Assembly (NCBI RefSeq): GCF_041260155.1
Contig: NC_091939.1
Span: 42,216,370-42,280,369 of the forward strand
Direction: 5' to 3'
DNA: 64,000 bases
Origin: Ptychodera flava
Taxonomy: Eukaryota; Hemichordata; Enteropneusta; Ptychoderidae
In this document: positions 53,546-64,000 of the stretch, piece by piece
Layout: every line of letters starts with the position of its first letter
Numbering within the stretch: position 1 is the first letter of the stretch
The notes under the pieces: generated by a model
Told to the model about the DNA's origin: nothing
What the model saw: only the letters and a program-made list of their open reading frames with translations
Database searches by the model: none
Made by a program: the position numbers and the translations under genes

Positions 53546-53782
53546 GTCTTCTTGTATTCAGCTTTCTAATTTGATAATTTCGGAAAGATGCGATGACCGA
53601 AGGCACCAGTGTAGGGAACATCTTTGCAACGTATCATATTAAATGTTAAAAATCAACTTCTACCAAATTAGATTTCACTAAATATTTTGTGTGAACAATC
53701 TTGTTCCAAAACATTGATCTGGTACAAGACCACTAATTTATTTCCCAATGGCCACCACAGTAGCGTTGCGAGCTAAATTTCC

Positions 53783-56512
53783 CTATTCGTATAAAACATT
53801 CAATGGCACGATCCTCTTAACAGGTGTTAGGGTCAATGTCAACTTGACTACTGATGAATTTTTAGTGTGGCAAGTTCATGGAATTTTTGGAAATAGCGCC
53901 ACCAGTGGCGTTTTTGCAGAAATTTCTGCCGATTGCCATGCCTTCTACTAGAGACACAATAAAAGTCTGCGTTGAGTTTTGAAATATGAATATAAACCAA
54001 ATAAAAAACAAAACAAAAACAAAACAAAACAAAACAAAAAACCTGACAACTCAAGCCATGAGGGGATAATCAGGGATTGCATTGGAGGGTTTAGGATACT
54101 GTAAAATTGTTAAACATCGCGTTGGATATGGTATGAATTTTAAAAGAGAAAAAAACTTCTGTAAACAAGTAGGATATTCTCGCCCAATGATATGGAATGT
54201 AAGGGGGTCTTTAGAATGACTGAGAATATCAAATAGTGGGTAATGAAGTTTTATTTTTACAAAGCCCGTCGATAAGCAATAATAAGTAGAGGTTTAAATA
54301 AATTTAGAAGACAAGATGCTTATAGGCTACATATCGGGGGGGGGGGGGGGTAATCGATGACGTGATAATCGAGGGGAACATGTCTCTATACTTTGAATTC
54401 ATAGTAACAAACTTCGATCGCGACTCTAGTAATTTTAGATCTCATCTGCGTAACATTGAGACGAGCGTTTGACCAATATAACGTTACAAACTAGATATAT
54501 CCATGGACTTGGATCAAGTCACAGATTCTGTCAGATAATTATGTAAGGTTTAAACACATCCAACAACATCTTTTATGCAACCTGCAAGGCATGTTCACCC
54601 TCTTCCTTGTAATTCCTCTTCCATTGTAATCTTGTTTTCCTGGCTATTAAATGTTCATTGATGTATGAGCGATTTCTTGTTATTCCGTGACAATCTTACT
54701 GGTTGCATACAATACTGAAATAAAGAAGTTTATTATAGAAATTTTATGAATAATAAAAGGCCACACTTTGCGAAAGGAAAATATTTGGTGGGTCACCGTG
54801 ATTGTTTGTCAAGTGTCGTATCGAAAAGACAATACAAATATTATTCAACTTTGTAATGTTCATCGAAACCTATTATTTTTACCCTTTACTGCCTGCTTCT
54901 ATGAAAACAGCTATGTGAAGTACAACTAATGAATGTAACAATGACGTGTCAATGTCTGTGATGCTGCTGTGTTCTGTCAAAATAGTTCAGTTCTATGATT
55001 GAAACATTAATACAGTGAACGGCCCTAAAGGCCAAACCCTCTGTTCTTATTTTTAAGTAGTTTGATATTTTTGTATCGCATCTGCTATTGTATCTGATTG
55101 ACCTGTAGATGCTTTTTGGTACCTTGCGTAGCTAACATGTTCATATTCGGCGGAAAAATCACTGATCTATCGCAATGGTTCTACCCTACTAGAGCTGTGA
55201 GTTACCGGCTATAGGCCTCCCCCATAGTCGGTAACACACAGCCCTGTCACGCAGAGCTATGTCGCCCCTAAATCGTAATGACCCTTCAAGATGGGTCAAT
55301 AAATTTTAACACAGCATCAAAAAAGCATCGAGATAGCGTAAACTGTTCTGAAACAATTATCCCTCGGATATTTCTACCTTACACATGCCTTCACCGAACG
55401 CCTTACATATGCACTTTATTTCGTGATCTCATCCTGAGAGCTGTAAACACAATAATAATCCGAAGGCAGTGGCATCCGTAGTAGCAAGATAATTTAGTAC
55501 AATCAAGCAATATACAGAATCAAAAAAATGATGTTCAAAATGTTATAGGCTCTATGTTTGGTGGTATCGCTCATGCTCTGTACACGAATGTGCATTTCTT
55601 TTCTATCGTTTGTTTATAATATTGTCATAGTTAATTCCGGCATGTTTTAAGTTGTAAGGGGAGAGAAACTGAAGTAGGAGCACCTCGTGAAAACAATTCT
55701 AGAAAAATGTCAAATTGAAAAACACTCACTAGATAGGTATGTGTAAAACAAACACGATTGGAAATAATTTTGGATCATTAGATATTGCTATAAATGTCGG
55801 TTTAATCTGCAAATGTAAGGTCATCTGCTTTTCATTTTAAGTTACCCACTTGTTTCTTTAGTAATTTGTAATATTGCAACATTCAGCTATAGGGCACCTA
55901 ACAAAATTTGAACAATAAGCTTATGAAGATTCAGATCATAGTAAACTCCAAAGGTATGTTGCTGTCAGAGGCAAACAATAAATTAAAGAGGAGGCGCTAC
56001 AAATGAAAAGTTTTTTACTATAGAATGATATTTTGGTGCATTAGGCCTATTATACATTATTATACATTCTCTTCGTGTACGTTGGCACAGAGTTGCATCG
56101 GGTTAAATGACCTTAATTATAGTGTCCATGGTGTTTCTTATGACATCTACATTGCCTGTGAACCAACAACAACACAACAGTTTACATGTTCATTAAATTT
56201 TATTGGTCAACAACAACACGACTAATAAACTTTAACAACAATACAAACAACGACAACCAGATCTCTGCGTGCCTTGTGCTCGTACAGGCCTGCAGGCAGG
56301 GTACCCTGTGTGCAGGGACAAGACTATAGTACAACAGCGCCTAGCGCAAGAAAGCGGTGGCGCTCTAATTCAAACGAACATCACTTGCGCACTACGTCAT
56401 CAGTCAGATTTCACCCTTCACCTTTACCCCAGGTGCACAGGTCATTTGACGACGGACGATCTGCATAATTGTAGTCGGCATTCTGCTTTTGTGGGCCTAT
56501 CAAAGGGATTTC
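53783..56512. other. Spacer before phosphofructokinase
   Basis: Holds an (AAAAC)n-like A-rich tract (54000-54040), a 15-base G run (54336-54350) and the hairpin at 55193. GC content rises from about 56.2 kb, consistent with a promoter for the gene at 56513. No other gene is seen. Confidence 0.55.
55193..55258. repeat. GC-rich hairpin, relative of the one at 24.37 kb
   Basis: Arms agctgtgagttaccggctat (55193-55212) and atagtcggtaacacacagc (55224-55242) pair with few mismatches. The adjoining cagccctgtcacgcagagct matches the right arm of the 24.37-kb hairpin at nearly every base. Confidence 0.75.
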
Positions 56513-56723
56513 ATGTCTAGTCCCGGTGTCAAACGGAGCCTGAACGGAGAGCAGACCGGTACATCGAAGATGGCCAGGAGTGAATCCCAAGACAATCTTC
56601 CGAACGATGTGTGCGATTCTGTCCATCGTTTTCATCGACCAAGTGTGGCCGAGCAAATTTGCGCAGATGTTCGTAGTACAGGTCGGAGCATCGCCGTTTT
56701 CACAAGCGGTGGTGATTCTCAAG
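56513..56723 (+). CDS. PFK: ATP-dependent 6-phosphofructokinase, first coding exon
   Basis: From the ATG at 56513 a 70-codon exon ends RSIAVFTSGGDSQ and then G|GT, phase 1, at donor gtacag. IAVFTSGGDSQG is the first beta strand and ATP-binding glycine loop of eukaryotic PFK, normally followed by MNAAVRA, and the split after GGD.QG is a position used in animal PFK genes. The enzyme phosphorylates fructose 6-phosphate in cytosolic glycolysis. The N-terminal extension before this strand (about 56 residues, Ser/Asp/Glu-rich, e.g. ARSESQDNLPNDV) is longer than in mammalian PFKM. The remainder lies beyond the window: no MNAAVRA exon is found up to 64000. Confidence 0.85.
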
Positions 56724-59700
56724 GTACAGTAACGAAGTTAACCAAATTCAAGTCTGAGATGAGGTTTCAAAGTCATACAAGGTCAAACCAAGCTTTCTCT
56801 TTGGCGATCATTGCAATGCAGACATGTACCGACACAGTAACACTGTACTAATGTAGCTTCTGCTTCGGCCATGCTGAAGTTGCACGATCCGATCGCGTGC
56901 ACCACTGACAACTCACTTCTGCAAGTTCTGGATTCGTCTCCATGAAATCAAAATGCAATAGCAGACGCTTTTATAACAATCGCCGTTTCCATGTCAATCG
57001 CTACTCAGTATTGGCTGTTGTCCAGCAGTTCAGGCCCCCATTACAATCATATGTTCATTATGTAAACAACGTGATTTGCCTGACACAGGGCGGTCGTTGT
57101 CAATTTCATGTTCATAGGAATGTCTGCAGGCCCTCCGCACGCGCTGCCTTGTTGTATGTGATACCATGGAGGTGTACTACCTCCACGGTCACGCTATGTG
57201 CTACCATGGAGCTAGAAACTAGCTCCGTGGTGCTACACTGTACCTGATTAGTCTATAATGGTTGAGATTTGATCATATATTCTGTAAACCAAAACAGAAC
57301 AGAGTCAAAATTCCACAATTGTTAATTTACATTCCATGGTTCATGTATGTGTGTGCATGGCCATTGATTATGTAGCTTTATGAAAGTTGCTGCAATAAAA
57401 AGTCTCCAGCTGTTTCCATTGCTGAAAGATAATTTGGCATGTAAAATTTTAAAACCAGGCTAATAATTCATTCAGTATTTATCATTGTGAACCTTTAATG
57501 AAAAATCTAGCCCAGATGATCTAGACGTTATTGAAATCCACTGATTTCAGTGATGTTGCTGCTTTACCTCACAATAACTACATGTATTTCTCTATTTATT
57601 ATTGCTAACAGTATTGGCACTATTGTGTTTATGCTAATCAAAGGCAGGGTTAGTTGTTCACATTAAGAGCTGCACTATTGTCTGCACTATGATAATCTTT
57701 TATATTAAAACTAATGCTAGTAATAAGAAGGACAAAGCAACATTACCCATCTTCAAAGTTAACTGTAAGAAGGCAAATTCTTTTGTGAAATCTTCTACAT
57801 AGTCTAGCAAATTGCTAAAGTCATACTTGTCTTGATTTTTATAAAATTGATATGATCTATCATTTCATTTGAATGATGTGTCTGTTCAGGACACCAAGAC
57901 ATTTTGATGATGAAGCAAAAAACTAGAAAAATATTGAGATGAAATGATGCTGCAAAATTGTTTTCTCAAGAAATGAAATTTGTTTAATCATTGCTGTTTA
58001 TAATTCTGAACTGCAGCAGTTATGGTATGTTCTGCTGAATATGTACTTTACCAACTGACATTGTACAATTACTCTTCTTGAAAAAATACAATTGTGGCTG
58101 AGGTGCAGTTTGCAGAGTTATAAGGAAGTTTATATTCTTACAATTTCAGTGATTATAGGACTTCTGATAGCTATACCTTCACCTATATTAAATTGGAATA
58201 ATTTGACATTTAGTAGGATAATGGTCTGTAATTTAGGGTGGGTGTGTAAAGTGCTTAAATGAGATGGACAGATTACCTCTGGCAGTTCAATAAAGAAATG
58301 AATGTATGTAGAATGAAATGTGTCTGTCATGAACCATTGTGAGAATCAGATCAAATCTGGATGGTGTAACTTCTCTGCAAAGGAACTATATGATACGATA
58401 AATGATAAATAATTTATATAGCGCCAAGTATCCATCAGCAATTTTCACTGGTGCTATGTTGTTAAGCATCACTTGTGTAAAAACATTCCAATAAAAAGGA
58501 TGGGAACACAACCAATATATCGCGATAAATAACTACAGTCTTTCTAACAGTGAATGCTGAATAACTCTACATCAATGGTTGCTACGGAAAACTTAGCAAC
58601 AGTGGGTATACACAACATAAGCATCATGTAAGAATTACACTAACAATATAAATCTCAGAGGAAGTATGGTTGAGATTGATTTGAAAGGTACCATGTCACC
58701 TTATGTCACCTTACAGTTATTTTATCAATGTAAAAGGGCAAGATGTATTTTTATCACTGTAAAAGGGCAAGGTGTATTTGACCCATTGACACAATCATAA
58801 TTTAAATATTGATTTGTTACAACATCTGTATCTGACAGTATTTCATCTCACCACAAACAGAGTCCACATTAACTGTACTTTGTCCACATTTCACAGCTAC
58901 AAATGTAAAATATTTCTGTCAATCGATTTAAACAAATTTATTATAGAAACTAGTATATTCATGCTGATGAATGTGATCTACTGTATGCGAATAAATTTCA
59001 TGTACACTTTGACGTCAACAGTGATAATTTCTGTGAAAATGTATATTTTCCAATCCCATGCCATTATTAAAAATTCTGAAATTTGCAAAATATCAGATCA
59101 TAGTAAACTGTAATTTAGATATATTGCTGTCAGAGGCCAACAATAAGATCATTGCACTATTGTGAACTGACAGTTATTGATTGTTACAAAGTTACACATT
59201 CTCAGACTAGACTTATTTATAGGATTATATATGATTAAGTTTGATTGATTCTTTGATCAAATGGAATCTTTTGCTACAAATATGTAGAGCAGCAGATTCT
59301 TTTCTTAAAGGTTTGAAATTTTATAATAATTCATGAATCTATTGTTAACAAGTATCTTGTTAATGCTTGATTTTGTGAATGCTTTGCCAGGTAAATACAC
59401 TGTTCATGTTATCCAGTATACCGCTATAAAGTGTATAGTGGAGTGTCTAGCCATTCAGGGTTAAAAGTTCATAGTTGTCCAGGACTGTGCACGTATTTCT
59501 TGTACGACATGTCAGACATTTTAAATACAGAGGTCATGAATATTCATTCCCTACAAGTACTGGTATGCATACCTAAGTACAATGGTGTCAAACTGAAGCC
59601 CTGTCTCGTAAATGTTGTCAAATTTTTCTTGACTTTTATGATGTAACAATGCATTGTAAAAAGCAAACAAGAACTACTGGATTTGTGAACAATATTACAA

Positions 59701-62700
59701 ATATAAGTACAGTGCACTTTACATTATTTATCACGTAGGATTCAAATTTGCCTCAGAAACTCTAATAATAACTGAACCTGGAAGGCAAATATTGTCTGTA
59801 GAATACTTTATTATACTGTACCCACCATTTCTGTCGAAGTCATACCACTGGGTTAGATAGTAGCTAAAATTGTACATTATCAGTGATGCTGCAAAGAAAA
59901 TGTATACATATTAGAAATGTACATTTTAATATAGCTTAGAGTAAAATCATGACAAGGTCGGTTACATTGCTGTTTATAGTGTAGCTAACCAATTACAAAA
60001 AACACACACATCAAATTTCACCTGTTTGTGATCTATGGATGTACCATGTAACATGTACATGTATGTATAATCAGGTGTTTGTTCATTGAAAGAGCATTCA
60101 GTTGTTATAATGTATGATTTCCAAACTCTTTACAATCCAAATTACCAGACAGTTGTATAACTACACTGTAGAATATTTACCAGACTGTTTAGTGTATTTT
60201 TCAGTTTTCCAAGCAACTAGCATCTTGTATTTACTATCCCTTGATGGCTGGTGCATTTGTGGTTAACCAACCGTTAAAAGAGAGTGATTGAGATGGTTGT
60301 CATGGAGACACATTTACATTAACAGAGCTTCTAGCAGCTAGTATATCTACACCTGTACCCAGCTATGGTTGAATTATAGATGTATTTAACAATATTGTTT
60401 ATGATTGCATTCTGTTGATACATTCATGTATAGATCAAATATGCCGTTGAGGTTGTCTTTGAAATTCCACTGAAGTTTTAAAAAACGATGGGTTTATACC
60501 GGTAGAGGGAATATTCATTGTGAACTGTATTTACCAGCAGTTCAATCTTATCAAATTTTGTAGCTATTTTGTACAAATTAAATTATAAAGGAAACTAATT
60601 AATCATGATTTATAATTTCTTGCCAGCCACACTAATTTGTAAAAATCTAAAAATTAAAAAATAAAGAGACCTCAAATCATATATTTATTTTCCCAATTAA
60701 TGTAGAAAGAGAAGGTGGGTGAAAAACCAGATTCTAAAATCAAAACAGTAATTTGAAAAGATACATACACTTTATATTGATGTTTGTATGTTTGTTATGT
60801 ACTGTACAGAAGAGAATTGCCCAAATTTAAGTTGATTGTTGTCGACAAACATTTTTTGTTGTAACAGCAAAAAAGCTACATTTGGAGTCAAAGACATGGA
60901 TTTTTGTATAAACACTGTTACTTGAAATAGTCATATGGTATATATTATCAGTTAACTAAGGTCAGACTATTGTTACATAATGCATGAAGTGATATGCATG
61001 TCCTTAGCTTGTCAAGGGCATTTAGGTTATCATTTACATAGATATGGTTAGTAACAAATGATATTTCCCCTAGCCATGCATTATAATAGGTCCATTTCGT
61101 AAATTGATACATACTGTACAAATCTGTATAAATTATGAAAAGACAATTTGATCATGTGGATGCATGGTTTTCCAATTTTCCCAACGATTGGAAAGTTTTA
61201 ATGGTACAGTATGTTACATCAGTTGGTTTTTAAATACCAACATTACATGAAACTGCAACCTATTTTATCTGTTATGAATCACCAATAACTAAATCATCAC
61301 AGATTATATAATGATTGGATGTATAAGTTATCAGTATAATTCATCATTGTAACTGCTGTAAAAGCATTGCTTTTATAAGAGGCAACTGCAGATTGTTTTT
61401 TGTTTAAATGCTAAACATTGTATTGTGTCTTATAATGATAAACATGTGAGTTACACTATGAAAAGTTGTGTAAGGCATTAACACAACTTGTTCTGACTTT
61501 GATACTCTTGTCACTGTAGGTACCATATGTAGTGTATTAGCAGATCTTACAGTCTAACTTTAAAAGTTTGCAATCCACTGTTAATGTGATAGCATATGGT
61601 AAAAATGCTTTATTCTTTTCTAACTGTATACTGCACAGATTGTAAATCACATAAAGTATTGCCAGCTTGTGGATTGTTTTTAGGCCATTCCTTGAATCAT
61701 ATAGCAAATATCACTTCATTATGATAATGAATCTTAAAAAAATAGACTGTGTTTCTGAAATATTTTTTGAAAAGGTTGTTGAAATCCATTACAAATCTAT
61801 ACAGATTCAGCATTGTCCAAATGACATGTGATCTTTCATCCATTGTTGATGGTTATTGATATTGTACAGCAGCTGCTGTAAGTACTGTAGGGTACCTTGG
61901 AAGTCTGATACATTTATGACACTGCAAGTCTAGTGTCCAGGCACGGACCCTCCACAAAGGGGCTGTGGTCCAGGTACACGTAGCTGTAATCCCTAGATAC
62001 CAATATACTGAATCAATGGTGATTCACAGATGACAACTTTATTGAATTAGTTCAATAAAGGTGTACATACTCAGAGATCTCATCAACATCACATGATTTG
62101 GTTATGTCTGTACATGTAGTCAGGCGATATTAGCAGAGAAATCACTGTACCCAGAATATCAAAGTGATACAAATCAAACTTCCAACCAGGATCACCAGTC
62201 ACTATCAGGTCAGGTTAGTTGAAACAAACAAAAACATATACTGTGTTCTATGTAGAGCATGCTGTATTCTTGATTATGTGTATTGTCAAAACGCAAGTAA
62301 TTTGAGAAATGGTATTTGGTTGTCATTCCTATTTAAATGGTAAATGTAAATATGATAGTAAAAAAGGAACAGAATGAAAATTATACCACAATTTCCTGTA
62401 AAGTTGTTGCATTTTTTGTTTTCTTCTATAAAAGGTCAAATGTGTTCTAAAAAAGGAAGTCCGATATTCTGTAATACTATCCATAAAATAATTACAAATA
62501 AGAGGGTTTCTACACGTGTGTAAATTGTTAGTAAATGAATATGTTTGGTTTTGATGGTGTTTTAATTTAATGTGAAATGTGATTTTCACTCATATTCCTT
62601 TACATACAAAACAGTTACCAGTAACAGAGTTTGTATGTTTACATAAGTTGCTAGGACATTGTTCATTTGGTTTTCTTAGTTCGTTGCATTTCGATTCATT

Positions 62701-64000
62701 TAAATGGTGGCACTTTCATTAGCCTACAAAATCAATTGACTATGTGCCTTCCATAATTGCAGAGATCAGTCTTATCATCAGTGTTGTTGGAGATTTGGCA
62801 ACTGTCCATGTAGGGACACAGATTGTAAATGTATCTGTGAATCTAAGTGCTTCTATACAGTACCGGTAGGTATTAAATTTTATGTGACTAGACAGATCCA
62901 CTCTGAGTGTAGGCCATCAATGGGTTAATCTTCAATCCAGGGCCATGGTAAAATCACTCATAAAATGTGAACCATCAACAATTTGATATGCTCTGGACAG
63001 CAAATGCTAAGTTGGTGGCAGATTGAACTATACAAAAAAGCGGTAGATAAATAATATTGGTATTGAAATATTTTTATCAGAGCTCCAAAACAAATATTTT
63101 ACCGCTTGTTCCATGATGTCAAGCACAATACATCATCACAGCAAACATTCCATGAGTTTTATCTTCAATTGTGGTTCTTTTATTGGATAGCAACCATGAC
63201 TAGCAGATCTACAGACAACCTTGAAATGACCTTGCTAGCAATACCTGTACATGTATCTCATCAAATTGACCTCTTGTAATTTGTGTTAAACAAATGATGG
63301 TAAATAGTGCATTGGCAAATACATATGTATATATTTAGACAGTTTAAATTGATGGACACAATGATGAACAAGTGAATATTAAATATACATGTAATATCTT
63401 GCATTTCATGTGAAAACAATTTATCAAAGCAAAGAATTTTCAATGTAGATATGATGAGGAAAGACTGCTCAATTGATGAAATAAGCAGCATTTATGTATT
63501 ATTTGGAATTTTAATTTGTGATTTATTAGTTAACATATACAGATAGAGGGAAGTTAGAATGTTGAACTAGAAGTAATATGTATGTTTGAAAGGCATCCTT
63601 GGCCATCCTTGGCAACATTTCTTGACCTATGACCTACATGCACATGTACGTAGCATTTCAATCAGGTAATCTTGGTTCTTTTATCATTGGAACCTAAACC
63701 TAGCCTCTACATCAGTTTCTCTGACCTATAGCCTTATGTATATGACCCTGATATGACTGCCAGTTTGTGAGTTTGTGTAATGTGTACATCTTTAAATACT
63801 TATACCTGCCGTAATTGCATGTGTGGTCTCCAGGCAAGATGTAGTGTTTCTGTACATGTATGTAATCAACCGTTAATGGCTGACATATAATGCTTTTCAA
63901 GACAGGAATTGTACTGTACTTACATTCAGATATAATCCTAATACCTGGCTTATTCAAAATAGTGCAGTAAATTTTATAAAATTTAAAAATTATTTTTTAT
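56724..64000 (+). other. First intron of PFK, at least 7.2 kb
   Basis: AT-rich with no recognisable PFK exon on the plus strand and no other gene on either strand. Twin hairpins at 57162-57231 are the only structure noted. A second gene inside the intron cannot be excluded. Confidence 0.55.
57162..57231. repeat. Twin short hairpins
   Basis: Two adjacent hairpins, each opening with taccatggag: arms taccatggaggt / acctccacggt, then accatggagcta / ctagctccgtggt, with 4-5-base loops. The first resembles the catggaggtaagctacctcc palindrome inside the foldback element at 25401-25423. Confidence 0.8.

Larger units (their letters stand above)
49605..53782 (+). repeat. Segmental duplication block, copy 2 (with SDR-C)
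   Basis: The counterpart of 40999-45810. It lacks the material of 42148-43533 (join near 50402) and has an extra 1.1 kb of G-rich tandem repeats (52457-53545). Exons 2-4 are very similar to copy 1 at the nucleotide level, so the duplication is much younger than the SDR-B split. Confidence 0.9.

Noticed and set aside
56411-56722. 103-codon minus-strand frame
   Set aside because: Antisense to the PFK exon; no motif of its own.

Overview
Gene-sparse, AT-rich nuclear DNA from an animal. Introns are GT-AG, intergenic space is long, and there are many (TA)n, (GA)n and (GT)n tracts and small inverted-repeat transposons. The conserved proteins (ribosomal protein eL30-type RPL7, phosphofructokinase, an SDR16C-type short-chain dehydrogenase cluster) and the repeat style suggest a marine invertebrate, perhaps a non-vertebrate deuterostome such as a hemichordate or amphioxus. 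That placement is inference.

Left part (1-9.1 kb): the last four coding exons of an unrecognised plus-strand gene, with a long 3' UTR. Its last intron holds a TTAA-flanked miniature element split by a 1.76-kb DNA transposon. From 9.1 to 16.4 kb I see only repeats. From 16.4 to 25.1 kb a complete minus-strand SDR16C-like gene (four coding exons, 310 residues) is followed, on its promoter side, by a 1.9-kb foldback element with an exact 7-bp target-site duplication.

Middle (28.6-37.4 kb): RPL7 on the minus strand with a 5'-TOP-like start, and about 650 bp away, divergently arranged, a degenerate SDR paralogue (SDR-B). A decayed LINE fills 38.9-41.0 kb. Next comes a 4.8-kb block (41.0-45.8 kb) carrying SDR-A, whose motifs are intact but which has a one-base frame break. 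A second copy of this block (49.6-53.8 kb) carries SDR-C, which has lost exon 1 and the YxxxK active site. Between the copies lie a Penelope-like fragment, a (TA)n-cored perfect palindrome and other simple repeats.

Right part: the first coding exon of ATP-dependent 6-phosphofructokinase at 56.5-56.7 kb, followed by at least 7.2 kb of intron.

The biological theme is a local SDR16C (retinol/steroid dehydrogenase-like) family. One member looks whole but has an unusual cofactor loop; the other three show graded loss of frame, cofactor motif or catalytic residues. I found no clear new multi-gene system. The best leads are the clustered SDR frame breaks and pseudoenzymes, the foldback element, and the dated nested transposon. 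RPL7, presumably essential, also appears to lack one base at a splice junction. Assembly base errors must therefore be excluded before reading the SDR frame breaks as biology.
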